The notes beneath the pieces were generated by a model that saw only the letters and a program-made list of their open reading frames with translations, had not been told where the DNA came from and did not search any database. From PALSA-693 sp963834725 (lineage in GTDB: Bacteria; Actinomycetota; Acidimicrobiia; Acidimicrobiales; Palsa-688), in the NCBI GenBank assembly GCA_963834725.1, contig CAWICN010000001.1:5642001-5706000 (forward strand): 64,000 nt of DNA, in the 5' to 3' direction. Below, one piece after another: positions 42,758 to 52,629 of this stretch (the first letter of the stretch is position 1; each line of letters opens with the position of its first letter). A program made the translations under genes and the position numbers.

Positions 42758-42935
42758 CGGTCGTTGTATACGACCGAACCGGTTCAACGGTTTGGTCGCG
42801 AGCTTGTGACGAACGACCCCCATATGGCGCGAACCATCTGGTGCTCCCGTCCGTATGACACGTCCAGAGAGCACGAGACGGCACTCAAGCCGAACGGCTT
42901 CTCGGACCCACCCGCACGAACCGAAGGATTCTCCC

Positions 42936-43373
42936 GTGAGCAAACGACTTGGAATCATCCTGGCGCTGATCGCCGTGGTGGCGGCCACCGGTATCGGCCT
43001 GGTATTCGCGCTGACCTCGGGTTCGCGTGCCGTCACGATCAGCCGCTTACCCGCCGGCCAGGTGCAAGGAGCCACCTCGTCGGCCTCCACTGCACCCCGT
43101 CCGGCGGCGCCGGCGAACAGACCTGCCCCCACCACCACGACCCCCGCGCCACGGGTGGCATCGCCGCCTCCGGTGACAACAACCCCGCCGCCGCCTCCAC
43201 CGATCACACCCGCTCAGACGGCTGTCCCGCCGCCTCCACCGGTCACACCGGTGCCGACGACGATGGCTCCTCCGCAGCCGGCGCCGTCCGGCAACGGAAT
43301 CCCTCAAGGTAATGGCGGTGACCATGATGGCGACAACAACGGAGGTCCCAGCGATGGCGACGGCAACCTCTGA
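42936..43373 (+). CDS. Membrane-anchored Pro/Thr-rich secreted protein
   Basis: 145 residues from GTG 42936. One N-terminal hydrophobic segment (LGIILALIAVVAATGIGLVF) acts as signal anchor. The rest is low-complexity, with PPPPPITPAQTAVPPPPPVT repeats and an acidic GNGGDHDGDNNGGPSDGDGN tail. Extracytoplasmic spacer-like protein; no enzymatic domain. It overlaps the next gene's start region. Confidence 0.65.
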   Translation: MSKRLGIILALIAVVAATGIGLVFALTSGSRAVTISRLPAGQVQGATSSASTAPRPAAPANRPAPTTTTPAPRVASPPPVTTTPPPPPPITPAQTAVPPPPPVTPVPTTMAPPQPAPSGNGIPQGNGGDHDGDNNGGPSDGDGNL

Positions 43374-43959
43374 GCCCCGACCTGGCGCCCCGGCGACGCG
43401 GTTGGCCCTCGATCTTGTCCGACTGCTGACGGCCAAGCGTCGTCCTCAGTCAGGGTCGCGGCTGAGCGCACTGTCGCTGGCTGCTCTCGTACTGCGGTTG
43501 GCTGGCGCCGGCCTGCTCGTCTGGGTCGGCGCCATCCATCTGCACCTCTGGTCCGAGGGCTATAGGCAAATCCCGACGGTCGGTCCAGGTTTTCTTGCCG
43601 ATGCGATCGGTGGCTTCGCTCTGGCGGCTGTCCTGCTGGTGTTGCCCCGGCTGCTAGCGGGTCTCCTCGGAGCGGGATACATGCTAACCACCCTCGGGGG
43701 GCTGATCATCAGCATCAACATCGGCCTCTTCGGGTTCCGGGAGTCGACGTCGGCAACATTCGTCTTCGAATCGATGGTTCTCGAGATTCTGGGCGCCGCG
43801 GTGCTCGCGGCGTGGATGGCCATAGCAGGAACGCGCAGCCTGCCAACCTCGGTTCAGGACTGGAGTGGGGCCAGTCCAAGGCACTCGCGGAACACATTCT
43901 CGATCCGATCGACGCGCTCGTGCGTGCCCAACGACCCGGTGACGAAGGCCACCACGTAG
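43354..43959 (+). CDS. Four-helix membrane protein of unknown function
   Basis: 201 residues from ATG 43354 (43318 also possible). Four hydrophobic segments, including LSALSLAALVLRLAGAGLLV, FALAAVLLVLPRLLAGLLGA and LEILGAAVLAAWMAIAG. A short HLWSEGYRQIPTVGPGFLAD loop precedes helix 2 and recurs in actinobacterial membrane proteins. The last 40 residues overlap the 3' end of the convergent hydrolase relic. Confidence 0.6.
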   Translation: MATATSEPRPGAPATRLALDLVRLLTAKRRPQSGSRLSALSLAALVLRLAGAGLLVWVGAIHLHLWSEGYRQIPTVGPGFLADAIGGFALAAVLLVLPRLLAGLLGAGYMLTTLGGLIISINIGLFGFRESTSATFVFESMVLEILGAAVLAAWMAIAGTRSLPTSVQDWSGASPRHSRNTFSIRSTRSCVPNDPVTKATT

Positions 43960-44793
43960 AAGTCATCGCCCGCGGCCTCCCCTTGCCGGCATGCTCCGGC
44001 ACAGCTGGCTCCTAGCCCGCCCATACCGAAACCGTCGAGGCTCACCCCGAAACCCAAACCCCAGCTGTTCACGGCGCCGATGACCTGATCCGTGCCTGTC
44101 GTTTGGGCAGTGATCGCCCGGTGTACAAGGTCGAGGCTCAGGATCCTGCCGTCGAGGAGGACCTGGTAGAACCGGGCCAGGCCCCGAGCAGAACCGTGTC
44201 CGTTTACAGCCGGGATCTCCGCTGCTCGCCATCGGGGTCCGTTTACCACGTCCAGCTGGCGGGCGCCGGGAGGGTTGCCGATGGCAGTCTGGTAAAGCGC
44301 CGGCCGGCCCATCCGGTCGGCCGCCTCCCATTCGGCGCCGAACCCGGTGAGTTCGACACACCGTCGCTGGTCAACCGGCCGAGTCCGAAGGCGAAGTCGA
44401 CTCCAGGGGGCCGGGCGATCTCCTCCTGGAAGAACCGTCCCGGCAACCGGCCGTCCACCCGCCGTACCAGCTCGCCGACCAGGTGGCCGAAGAAGAGGGC
44501 CGACTCGCCATGTGCCGAGCCGGGTTTCCACGCCGGAGCGGCCTCGGCCAGCGCGTGGCACATCGCCTCCCAGTCGTAGAACAACTCGGTCGGCGCCGGC
44601 TTCGACAGAGCAACCACCCCGGCCTGGTGCGACAGAACTTGGCGTACGCTGGCACGAGCGGTGAACTCCGGCCAGTAGGCCTGCACCGGTGCATCAAGAT
44701 CGATCAGGCGCCGGTGCTGGACTGCCCTGCGACCACCTCTTCGAAGGCGTCACGGACCGAGGCGAACCCCGCATCGCACAAAGCATGTTCCAT
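43854..44793 (-). pseudogene. Serine hydrolase (beta-lactamase family) lacking the SxxK motif
   Basis: ATG 44793 gives MEHALCDAGFASVRDAFEEV, then a stop near 44710. LDAPVQAYWPEFTARASVRQ resumes where family members normally have about 50 more residues carrying the catalytic SxxK. It continues through LSHQAGVVALSKPAP, GHLVGELVRRVDGRLPGRFF, then a frameshift near 44350 leads to VELTGFGAEWEAADRMGRPA and GLGFGVSLDGFGMGG to the end at 43854. The deletion plus frameshift make it inactive. Confidence 0.78.
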
Positions 44794-45161
44794 CGAAACA
44801 GTCAGCCCCGCTCAGAGAGGAGATGTTAAATCGTGGCGGGTCTCGTAACGGCGTGCCCACCCCCCGGAGCCTCCGCCAGAACGAGGCCGTCCCGCTGGCA
44901 TTGTTCTCGCGCTCGCCGAACGGTTCCGCTGATCCGAGCGCCATTTCCTGGCAGCACCGCCTGAGGGTCTGCGGTCACAGTTGGTTCAAAATCGACAGGT
45001 GGCCTGGACGGTGTCACGTCCGGCGCTGGCTGAGCCCTTGCGCGGGATCATCATCTGCCTGCACGGATATCACAGCGAATCCCGCCCACCCCGCTCCGCC
45101 ACACGACCTCCTCGACAGGCGAACTCGTCTTGTAATCGGCCCCCGGCTCACGGCCGCCGCG
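44794..45161. other. Gene-free stretch
   Basis: No supported gene; upstream region of the decayed hydrolase. Confidence 0.4.
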
Positions 45162-45512
45162 TTACTCCTCCTTGAGAACACGATCGATAGGCCGAGCGTC
45201 AGGCACGTGGTGCACCGATACCACGGCGCCGAGTGGAAGGGATCCATAGACATGGGGAAAGCGGCCGCCACCCGCAGCGGGCTCCCAGCGCACGGCATCA
45301 CCGAGCGCTGCGGCGTCGATGGCCAGCACAACGAGGGCCGGCTCGTTCCCGAAGAACTGGATCGCTGTGTCGGTCACCTGGCTTCGGTCGGAGCAGTGGA
45401 TGAACCCGCTGCTGCAGTCGAAGGGCGAACCGTCGAATCGTCCTTCGGTCTCGAAAGCCGCCCACTCCGATGGCAGCAGGATCTTGTAGATCAGCACCTG
45501 GTTCGACTCCAA
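45162..45512 (-). CDS. DUF952 family protein
   Basis: 116 residues. Conserved blocks LIYKILLPSEWAAFETEGRF, DGSPFDCSSGFIHCSDRSQV and FPHVYGSLPLGAVVSVHHVP match the DUF952 (ADP-ribosyltransferase-fold-like) family. Biochemical function is unknown. Stand-alone gene. Confidence 0.88.
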   Translation of the reverse strand: MESNQVLIYKILLPSEWAAFETEGRFDGSPFDCSSGFIHCSDRSQVTDTAIQFFGNEPALVVLAIDAAALGDAVRWEPAAGGGRFPHVYGSLPLGAVVSVHHVPDARPIDRVLKEE

Positions 45513-45901
45513 CTAAGGCGGAGCGTCCAGTAGGCCATATTATCGATTCGGCGCTTCCGCCAGGACCCCGTCCCGATCGAAGACATCCGTCTGGCGCTCG
45601 AGGCTGCCGTGAGAGCGCGCGCCCAACGGGGGCAACCTTCAACTCGCCCGATTCATTATCGTCACGGATGCCGACAAAATTAAGGAATTCGGCGAGGACG
45701 TTTCATTTCCCTTTTGCGTCCCGCTCCGGTACACGGGCCGAACGACCGCAAGCCCACCGCAGAGACGGCGTTCATCAACCGCTGGAGGTGGCCCCGTCCC
45801 GTGGAAATAACGGGCGGGACCACATTCCCTGCCCGGTGACCACGCACACCACCAGGCTCTGGACGGCCGCCGGCTGAACTCCCCGAAAGGTGGTACCGAC
45901 C
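45513..45901. other. Gene-free stretch
   Basis: No gene supported between DUF952 and the amidohydrolase. Confidence 0.4.
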
Positions 45902-47593
45902 TCAGGCCGAGCGGAGCAGGTGGCCGACGAAGGCCCCGGTGTGCTCACCATGATCGAGGGCGACCACGCCGTTGACCAGCGTGGCGTCATAACCCTTTCC
46001 GCGCTGGATGTAGCGTCCCGCGCCTCCCGGGAAGTCGTGTACGTACTCCGGTGGGGCGAGCCCGAGTCCGTCCATGTCGATGACGTTGATGTCCGCGTAG
46101 GCGCCCGGGACCAGCACCCCGCGACCTTCCAATCCGAATAGGCTGGCTGTGTCCGATGTCAGCCTGCGGACGCCTTCCTCCAGTCCGAAGAACCCGGTGT
46201 CGCGCACCCAGTGCGACAGGAAATACGTCGCTTGCGACGCGTCCATGATCTGTCCGACGTGGGCACCGGCGTCGGCGAGGCCGAGGACGACGGTTTCGTT
46301 GGCAAGCATGTCCTCGATGGCATCGAACGACTGGTTCAGGATGGGCATGTTGAGCGCTACTCGACCGTCGGTTGCATCGCAACGATCGAGGAACAGCTCG
46401 ACGGGCTCCAGCCTGAGCGCCGCAGCCAGCGCGCCCAAGCTTTCGTCCGGACCTTGCCGGTACTTGAGGGAGGACGGCTCGAGAAAGTAGAGCATCGACG
46501 GGTCGACACGGGTCGGCTGGTTTAGAGCGTCAGCGATGAGCTGAGCTCGTTGCTGCGGGTTGCGGATATACGCCAGCCGATTGGCGAGGTCCAGCCCTGA
46601 AAGCGCGTCCCATGACCCGCAGCCGGACCACGGAGAGCGGTGGGTCAGTGTGAAGACGATCCCGATGCTTCGGCACGTGGTCTGCGGGCGCAGCCGGGCA
46701 CCGAGCGTGTTTTGACCAAGGGCTTCGTCGAGCACGAGCCGGTACAGTTGCGGGCGGATATTCGACTGGGCCAGCCCAAAGGTGGCCGGGCGGCCGGTTC
46801 GGCGGGTGATCTCTGCGAGAACCTGCACCTCGTGGCGGGCGCCTGCCCCATCGGGGCCGGCGTGTTCGAACCGTGGTGCTGATTCAAACACACCGCGGCC
46901 GAGACGCCCGAGAACGTCGCCGATCGCCAGCAACTCGGCGTCGTCGGCGAAGGTGCCGGGGACGGGCCGCCCGTCAGGCACCCTGTGGCCCAGCGTGCGA
47001 CTGGTGGAGAACCCCAAGGCTCCACCTCGCAGCGCTTCGTCAACCAACTCAGCCATCTGCTGCACCTGCTCCACGGAAGCCGGTGCCTCGCCGAGAGAAT
47101 CCTCCCCCATGACATACCAGCGCACCGCGACATGGCCCACCATGCCGCCGACGTTGATGCCTTTTGGCATCGTCTCGATCGCGTCCAGGTACTCGCCGAA
47201 AGTCGACCAGTTCCAGGGCAATCCGCTGAGGATAGAAGCGGCGGGAATGTCTTCTACGGACTCCATCACCTCGGCCAGGTAGGACGATCCACCCGGTTGC
47301 ACCGGCGCAAACGTGACCCCGCAATTGCCCATGACGACCGACGTGACCCCATGCCAGCAAGACGACGTGCACATCGGGTCCCACGCCAGCTGACCGTCGA
47401 GGTGAGTATGGATGTCAACGAAGCCGGGCGTGACGACTCGATCCCGGGCGTCGATCTCCCTCCGGCCCTTTCCAGGCACCTCGCCAATAAGGCTGATACG
47501 TTCGCCGTCGATGGCCACATCCGCGCCCCGGGAAGGACCGCCTGTCCCGTCGACGACGGTGCCGCCCCTGATCACAATGTCGTGGTCGCTCAT
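45902..47593 (-). CDS. N-acyl-D-amino-acid deacylase-type amidohydrolase
   Basis: 563 residues. Metal-binding HTHLDGQ near residue 61 (VDIHTHLDGQLAWDP), VVMGNCGVTFAP, LGLADAGAHVGQIMDASQAT near residue 450 (the AGAH motif of D-aminoacylases), and the C-terminal composite beta domain with GAYADINVID. It should hydrolyse an N-acyl or cyclic amide. This branch of 3D-amidohydrolases in actinobacteria has no fixed substrate. Confidence 0.85.
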   Translation of the reverse strand: MSDHDIVIRGGTVVDGTGGPSRGADVAIDGERISLIGEVPGKGRREIDARDRVVTPGFVDIHTHLDGQLAWDPMCTSSCWHGVTSVVMGNCGVTFAPVQPGGSSYLAEVMESVEDIPAASILSGLPWNWSTFGEYLDAIETMPKGINVGGMVGHVAVRWYVMGEDSLGEAPASVEQVQQMAELVDEALRGGALGFSTSRTLGHRVPDGRPVPGTFADDAELLAIGDVLGRLGRGVFESAPRFEHAGPDGAGARHEVQVLAEITRRTGRPATFGLAQSNIRPQLYRLVLDEALGQNTLGARLRPQTTCRSIGIVFTLTHRSPWSGCGSWDALSGLDLANRLAYIRNPQQRAQLIADALNQPTRVDPSMLYFLEPSSLKYRQGPDESLGALAAALRLEPVELFLDRCDATDGRVALNMPILNQSFDAIEDMLANETVVLGLADAGAHVGQIMDASQATYFLSHWVRDTGFFGLEEGVRRLTSDTASLFGLEGRGVLVPGAYADINVIDMDGLGLAPPEYVHDFPGGAGRYIQRGKGYDATLVNGVVALDHGEHTGAFVGHLLRSA

Positions 47594-48148
47594 ACGGAAT
47601 CCTCCCTCAAAGATGCTGATACGGATGGTTGCGGCCGAGTTGCACGAATAGGTAGACCATCGGCACCAAGCCCTATTTCATGCTGCAAAGAGCAGCCTAG
47701 GCGCTGAGCCGCGCCGTCCGCTCGAAGGGTGGCAGGACAGCCAGGGCGGTTGGCGTGGACGCTCGGGATCGGCAGGGGAGGCCCTATATGGGTGCATCGG
47801 GGCTGGCGAGATTGCCCGTCCTCGTCCGTGGGCGGGCTCTCTATGAACCGACCGAGCCCAGCGACGACAGTCCTTGCGTCAGCGATGGCTTGAATCGCCT
47901 CATCAACGGGGATGTCTCCAAGGGTGCCGTCCGCTCGGCGTGGCCGCTCGAACAGCGAACGCAACAAGCGGCCTAAATCTGGCTCCAGCCCTGTTTTCGA
48001 ACAAGTACGCTAGCGACCGCAGCGACAACTCCCGCTTGCTTGGACCGGACAACCCCAATCCTATGAAGGGCCTCCTCTGCCGCGGCGTAATAGGAGCCGG
48101 GGGTCCGAGTATGGTATCGATTCGCTCGTTTGAGAGAAAGGGGCGATT
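47594..48148. other. Divergent intergenic stretch
   Basis: A minus-strand open frame (47590-47967) overlaps the amidohydrolase start and contains DIPVDEAIQAIADARTVVAG, but I cannot support it as a gene. The rest should hold divergent promoters of the amidohydrolase and the LLM gene. Confidence 0.35.
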
Positions 48149-49275
48149 GTGGAGTTTGGCGTTTTCATCCAGGGTTTCAACCCCAGCTTCCGGCGGGAGG
48201 GGGACCCGGAGGCCGAGCACCGGTCACTGTGCGATGACATCGAGTACGCGGAGGCCGCCGACCGGGCCGGTTTCAAATACGTCTGGGCGGCCGAGCACCA
48301 CTTTCTCGACGAGTACTCCCACCTGTCCGCCAATGACGTCGTGCTCGGCTACCTCGCTCGCGCGACAGAGCGGATCCACCTCGGTTCGGGCATCTTCAAT
48401 CCCCTTCCCCAGGTCAACCACCCGGCCAAGCTGGCCGAGCGGGTGGCGATGCTGGACCACCTGTCGCTCGGGCGGGTGGAGTTCGGCACTGGCCGCGGCG
48501 CGGGCAGCCACGAGATCCTTGGTTTTCTCCATCACGATGGCATCACGTCCACCGATGCCACCAAGGAGATCTGGGAGGATGTCATCGGAGAGTTCGCCAA
48601 GATGTGGACTCAGGACGAGTACCAGGGGTACGACGGGAAGTTCTGGTCGTTGCCGCCCCGCAAAATCCTCCCCAAGCCCTACAAGAAGCCACACCCTCCC
48701 ATGTGGTACGCAGCCGGGAATGTCACCAGCTACGCATGTGCGCCCGCAAGGGGCTTGGCGTGCTGGGTTTCTCGGTTGGCGACATCGCCGCTATGGCACC
48801 CGTCCTCGAGGCCTACAAGTCGGAGATCGGCAACGCGGAGCCGGTGGGCGCCTATGTCAACGACAACCTCATGGTGACGACCGTCGCCTTCGTGGCAGCC
48901 GACGAGCAGACGGCGCGCCAGTCGGCGCTGGCGTCGTCGCTCAGTTATCTCCAGAGCAACGTCTACCGTTACCACGACACGTTCCCTCATCCTGTCGGCG
49001 TTCCCTACTGGCCCGACTTGCTCCCGGATATCACGCCCGAGATGCTCGATTTCGCGATCGCCGGCGGGATGATCCTCGGTGACCCCGATCAGGCGCTGGA
49101 GCAGTGTCAACGCTGGGAATCGGCCGGAGCCGATCAGCTGGTTTTCGCCCTGGGCTCGGGCGACAAGGCATCGACGCTGCAAACCATCCGCCTGCTCGGC
49201 GAGGAAGTCATCCCCAAGCTCGACCCCGACCCCGTTCACCGCACCACCCGCTTCCGGGAGGCGGCCGCCGGGTGA
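48149..49275 (+). pseudogene. LLM-class flavin-dependent oxidoreductase with a frameshift
   Basis: From GTG 48149: EFGVFIQGFNPSFRREGDPE, FKYVWAAEHHFLDEYSHLSA, RIHLGSGIFNPLPQVNHPAK, GRVEFGTGRGAGSHEILGFL, PHPPMWYAAGNVTSYA. The frame then shifts near 48738; ARKGLGVLGFSVGDIAAMAP continues in the next frame through QLVFALGSGDKASTLQTIRL to 49275. Restored length is about 375 residues, normal for the bacterial luciferase-like monooxygenase fold using F420 or FMN. Confidence 0.85.
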
Positions 49276-49412
49276 TCACATCCAAGCTCCTCCTGGACGG
49301 GGCGCCCGGCCGGGACAGGGCAAGCCTACGGCAGTCTACGCGTCGCCTTTTCGGGGGGCGCCCACTAGATCCGTCTGATTGACTATCCACCGCGACGGTA
49401 TTGCAGTTCGGG

Positions 49413-50504
49413 TCACCGGTTGGCGGGTGGAAGAACGTTCCGTTGCATGAGCACCCTCAGCCAGTGCCTGAAACTCTCGGCGGTGTCCCAGGTTTCCGTG
49501 AAACCCGCCTGCTTGATCTTCACCGTGCTAACGAACGCCGGAGGCGGCGGGGCGGTGGCGCCGTAGGCGAAGCAGAAGTCTGCATAATAGTGCGACTGGC
49601 CGAGGAGGTCGCCCATCGAAACCTTGCGAAGTCCGTAGTGCTCGACGATCTCATCCCATACTGCAGCTTTCTTCGGGAGAAAGTCGGCGAGGGAAAGCGG
49701 GTCGTCGGGTCCGGACTCGACACCGAGCACCTCGGCCATCTCGGGCCACAGGTCGCGCCAAGAAAAGACCTCGCCGTTGGTGAGGTTGAAATGCTCGCCC
49801 CACGCAGCCTGCTCCTCGGCGGCCCAATGGATGGCGGCCGCGACCAACCGGGTGTCGACCGCTTCCCATACATAGGGGACACCGCCCGTGAAGCTGAACG
49901 GCCGTCCTTCCTCGCGGCAGATTGCGGCGTACGCCCCGATCACCGGCGGCAAGTTCATCACCACGCCATAGTTGGGGCCAACAATGAGCTGTGGGCGAAA
50001 GATGGTGTAGCCAAACCCGTGCTTGACCGCCATCTGCTTGAGGTGATCCTCTTGGCGCCAGTAAAAGTTCGGGTGCTCGTCCCGCGGATAGCGCTCCCGA
50101 GCCGGTATGGGCATCGGGTGCAGGTGGATGCCGTACGCCTTGGTCCCTTGCAGGAGGGTGACGTGCTCCAGCCCTGGCCTCGCAAGGAACGGCTCGAGAG
50201 TGTTGGTAAACATGGCCGCGTTTGTGTCGATCTGGTCCTCCTCGCGCCAGCCACCGATAAGTCCTTCCTTCTCGTATACGGCGGTATACACGAGGTGGCT
50301 GGCTGACTCGAGAGTGGCAAGTTTGGCGGCGCAATCCGCCTCATCTCGAAGATCTAAAGAGATGTGCCTGAACGGCCGGTCGCTGAAAATTTCGGGCTTG
50401 CGTCGTGACACTGCGACAACATCCCAGCCGACGTCCAGGAATCTATCGACGGTGGCCGCCCCGACGAGCCCACTGGCGCCGACGACAACTACCGTGCGCG
50501 CCAC
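49413..50504 (-). CDS. PRISE-like short-chain dehydrogenase/reductase
   Basis: 363 residues. NAD(P)-binding TVVVVGASGLVGAATVDRFL at the N-terminus; SRRKPE, HLVYTAVYEK, TLLQGTKAYGIHLHPMPIPA and NFYWRQEDHLKQM with the catalytic-region Tyr/Lys, then FRPQLIVGPNYG. The layout matches progesterone-5-beta-reductase/iridoid-synthase-like enzymes, which reduce enones. Bacterial homologues often sit in terpenoid or steroid clusters, consistent with the neighbours. Confidence 0.85.
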   Translation of the reverse strand: MARTVVVVGASGLVGAATVDRFLDVGWDVVAVSRRKPEIFSDRPFRHISLDLRDEADCAAKLATLESASHLVYTAVYEKEGLIGGWREEDQIDTNAAMFTNTLEPFLARPGLEHVTLLQGTKAYGIHLHPMPIPARERYPRDEHPNFYWRQEDHLKQMAVKHGFGYTIFRPQLIVGPNYGVVMNLPPVIGAYAAICREEGRPFSFTGGVPYVWEAVDTRLVAAAIHWAAEEQAAWGEHFNLTNGEVFSWRDLWPEMAEVLGVESGPDDPLSLADFLPKKAAVWDEIVEHYGLRKVSMGDLLGQSHYYADFCFAYGATAPPPPAFVSTVKIKQAGFTETWDTAESFRHWLRVLMQRNVLPPANR

Positions 50505-50767
50505 GGGTCCAGCTCCCCGGCGAGTCCGCCCGTCGAACGTGTTGCCTGGTCCTCCGTTGGCTTCCCCATCCGAAGCAATCCCCTCTCAGTTGGGCTAAGC
50601 CATCGCGTGCGAACATTCGTACGGGCGGTACTTCGTGAAGCTACACATGCCGGCAACGGCTGTCAACCCTGGACAAAAGTCCCTTTTGCGCGGGACAGGT
50701 AGACCCGTGCTACCGTCACCCCGTCACAACGACACGGTGCGTGGTGAAAGGTTGAGGGGAGCACGAC

Positions 50768-51170
50768 GTGGCTGTAGGGGAAGAGCCGACCGTCATCGAG
50801 CACAACTTGGCGGTGACGCGGCGGGTTTGCGAGGCGTGGAACCAGATGGACCTTGATGAGTACCACCGACTGTTCGACGCTCAGGTGGACTACCGGAACA
50901 TCCCGTTGCCTGGCGACCGCCACATCGGCCCTGACGCGGTTCATGCCGTCCTGGCCACCTTCCTCGAGACGTGGCACGCCAGCCTGCGAGTCGACAACAT
51001 CGCCGCATCTGGCAACGTCGTTCTGACCGAGCGGACCGAGAACTTCACGCACCGCGCTCGGCGCCAAGCCAGGTTTCGAACTCCCGGTCATGGGGGCATT
51101 CGAGTTTCGCGACGGCAAGATCACGGCGTGGCGGGACTACTTTGAGCTCACTCAGCTGCGAGTGCGCTGA
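50768..51170 (+). pseudogene. Limonene-1,2-epoxide-hydrolase-like protein with a frameshift
   Basis: From GTG 50768: HNLAVTRRVCEAWNQMDLDE, YRNIPLPGDRHIGPDAVHAV, FLETWHASLRVDNIAASGNV, VLTERTENFTH. Around 51055 the frame shifts and LGAKPGFELPVMGAFEFRDG, KITAWRDYFELTQLRVR follows to 51170. ELPVMGAFEFRDGKI...WRDYFD is the signature of this NTF2-fold epoxide hydrolase group, with the Asp-Arg-Asp triad (D in GPDAV region, R in TER, D in RDYF). Confidence 0.8.
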
Positions 51171-51372
51171 AGCGCGTGGCGCGGTCGTCATGCCGCGGCC
51201 ATCTTGGTGAGTTCCCTGATCGGCAGCAGGCAGGACTTGCTCCGCACCAGCGCGCCTGCAGGCGCATTCTTCTTCAGTCGCGACCACGTTGCGTGGCATC
51301 TTCTGGGACCGGTAGCCAGCAGCGAAATGGTTGCTCGATATGCCGCGCTGCGGAGCTGTGTAGAGTCAGCTC

Positions 51373-52158
51373 ATGCTCCCGGAATATGAGACCATCCAGT
51401 TCGATCATCGTGATAACGGCGTTGTCGTTGCCACACTAAACCGACCGGAGAAGCTCAATGCTGTCAACGGTGTGCTCCACAACGAGCTGTCGCGCCTCGC
51501 TACCGACTTCGACGACGATCCAGATGGTCGGGCGCTGGTCATCACCGGCGCCGGCCGAGCGTTCTGCGCGGGTGGGGACTTCTCAGGTGGTGGGCCGCCT
51601 CGGGATGGCGCGAAGTCGAACATGATGCTGGAAGCCCCCCGGATCGTTGACGGATTGCTCGCTTGTCAGAAGCCGGTCATCTCTGCTGTCAACGGGTACG
51701 CGATGGGACTGGGTGCCACCATCGCGCTGCTCTGCGATGTTGTCGTGGCCGCGAGGTCAGCGGTCTTCGCCGATACCCACGTCCGGATGGGGATCGGTGC
51801 CGGTGACGGCGGGCAGGTCATCTGGCCTCTCCTGATGGGTGTCAACCGGGCGAAGTTCTTCCTGATGACCGGCGACCGCCTCTCCGCCGATGAGGCCGAG
51901 CGCTTGGGCCTGGTCAACTTCGTGGTCGAGGACGGCGAAGTGGTGAGCAGAGCGACCGAGATCGCCGGCCGGCTCGCCTCCGGACCGCTCGAAGCGATAA
52001 TCGCCTCGAAGGTCCCCATTAATCAGTGGATCAGGGCGCAAGCGGCTCAGATCCTTCCCCTATCGCTCGCCATGGAAGAGGCCAACATGCACTCTGCTGA
52101 CGCGCGTGAAGCGCAGCGGGCTTTCGTTGAGAAGCGAGAGCCCAACTACGGCAGATAG
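51373..52158 (+). CDS. Enoyl-CoA hydratase/isomerase family protein
   Basis: 261 residues. NRPEKLNAVNGVLHNELSRL at the start, oxyanion-hole segments ITGAGRAFCAGGDFSGGG and VNGYAMGLGATIALLCDVVV, then FADTHVRMGIGAGDGGQVIW. The second catalytic Glu position reads Asp (GAGDGG), so activity may be isomerase- or hydrolase-like instead of classical hydration. Acts on CoA thioesters in the cytoplasm. Confidence 0.92.
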   Translation: MLPEYETIQFDHRDNGVVVATLNRPEKLNAVNGVLHNELSRLATDFDDDPDGRALVITGAGRAFCAGGDFSGGGPPRDGAKSNMMLEAPRIVDGLLACQKPVISAVNGYAMGLGATIALLCDVVVAARSAVFADTHVRMGIGAGDGGQVIWPLLMGVNRAKFFLMTGDRLSADEAERLGLVNFVVEDGEVVSRATEIAGRLASGPLEAIIASKVPINQWIRAQAAQILPLSLAMEEANMHSADAREAQRAFVEKREPNYGR

Positions 52159-52404
52159 ACGTATCCCGGCTTCGGTACCCGCGAGTGGCCAAAATTTTCA
52201 CGCCGGGGGAGCGGACCGGACGTCGTGCTCCCTCGGGTGCGCGCCCCCAACGACGGGCTCCAGTCCGGTGTGCGCGGCCAGCGGTCCGGGAGGGGTGGCG
52301 CCGCCCCGAGCAGGTCTTCCCCCCGCCCGGTCGCAAGGCCGCGGCTGGGCTTAGACGCCTGCGGCCAGCTAGAGGCAAAGCCACTCAGGTGAGCCGGAGG
52401 GACT

Positions 52405-52629
52405 GTGGCTGACGACTTGGCCCGGCTGAGAGCAGTCACCAAGTTTAGTTGGGTCGCCGCAGACAGCCTCCAGCGGCGCGGCAAACCGCGCGCAGAGGTG
52501 GCGGAGCTGCGGGCTCTACTTCACACGAGCGACACCCTTTGCTCGGACCCGGACCCGGACAGCCAGGAGGTGGCTGCCGTGTTGCGCCGGATCGTCTGGT
52601 ATCTGGATCTGCTGGCGGACGAGTCATGA
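52405..52629 (+). CDS. Small hypothetical protein
   Basis: 74 residues, helical: LARLRAVTKFSWVAADSLQR, LRALLHTSDTLCSDPDPDSQ, RRIVWYLDLLADES. GGAGGGACTG precedes the GTG start. Family unknown. Confidence 0.45.
   Translation: MADDLARLRAVTKFSWVAADSLQRRGKPRAEVAELRALLHTSDTLCSDPDPDSQEVAAVLRRIVWYLDLLADES

Noticed and set aside
49401..50306. 301-codon plus-strand frame
   Set aside because: Antisense to the PRISE-like SDR, which is full length with motifs.
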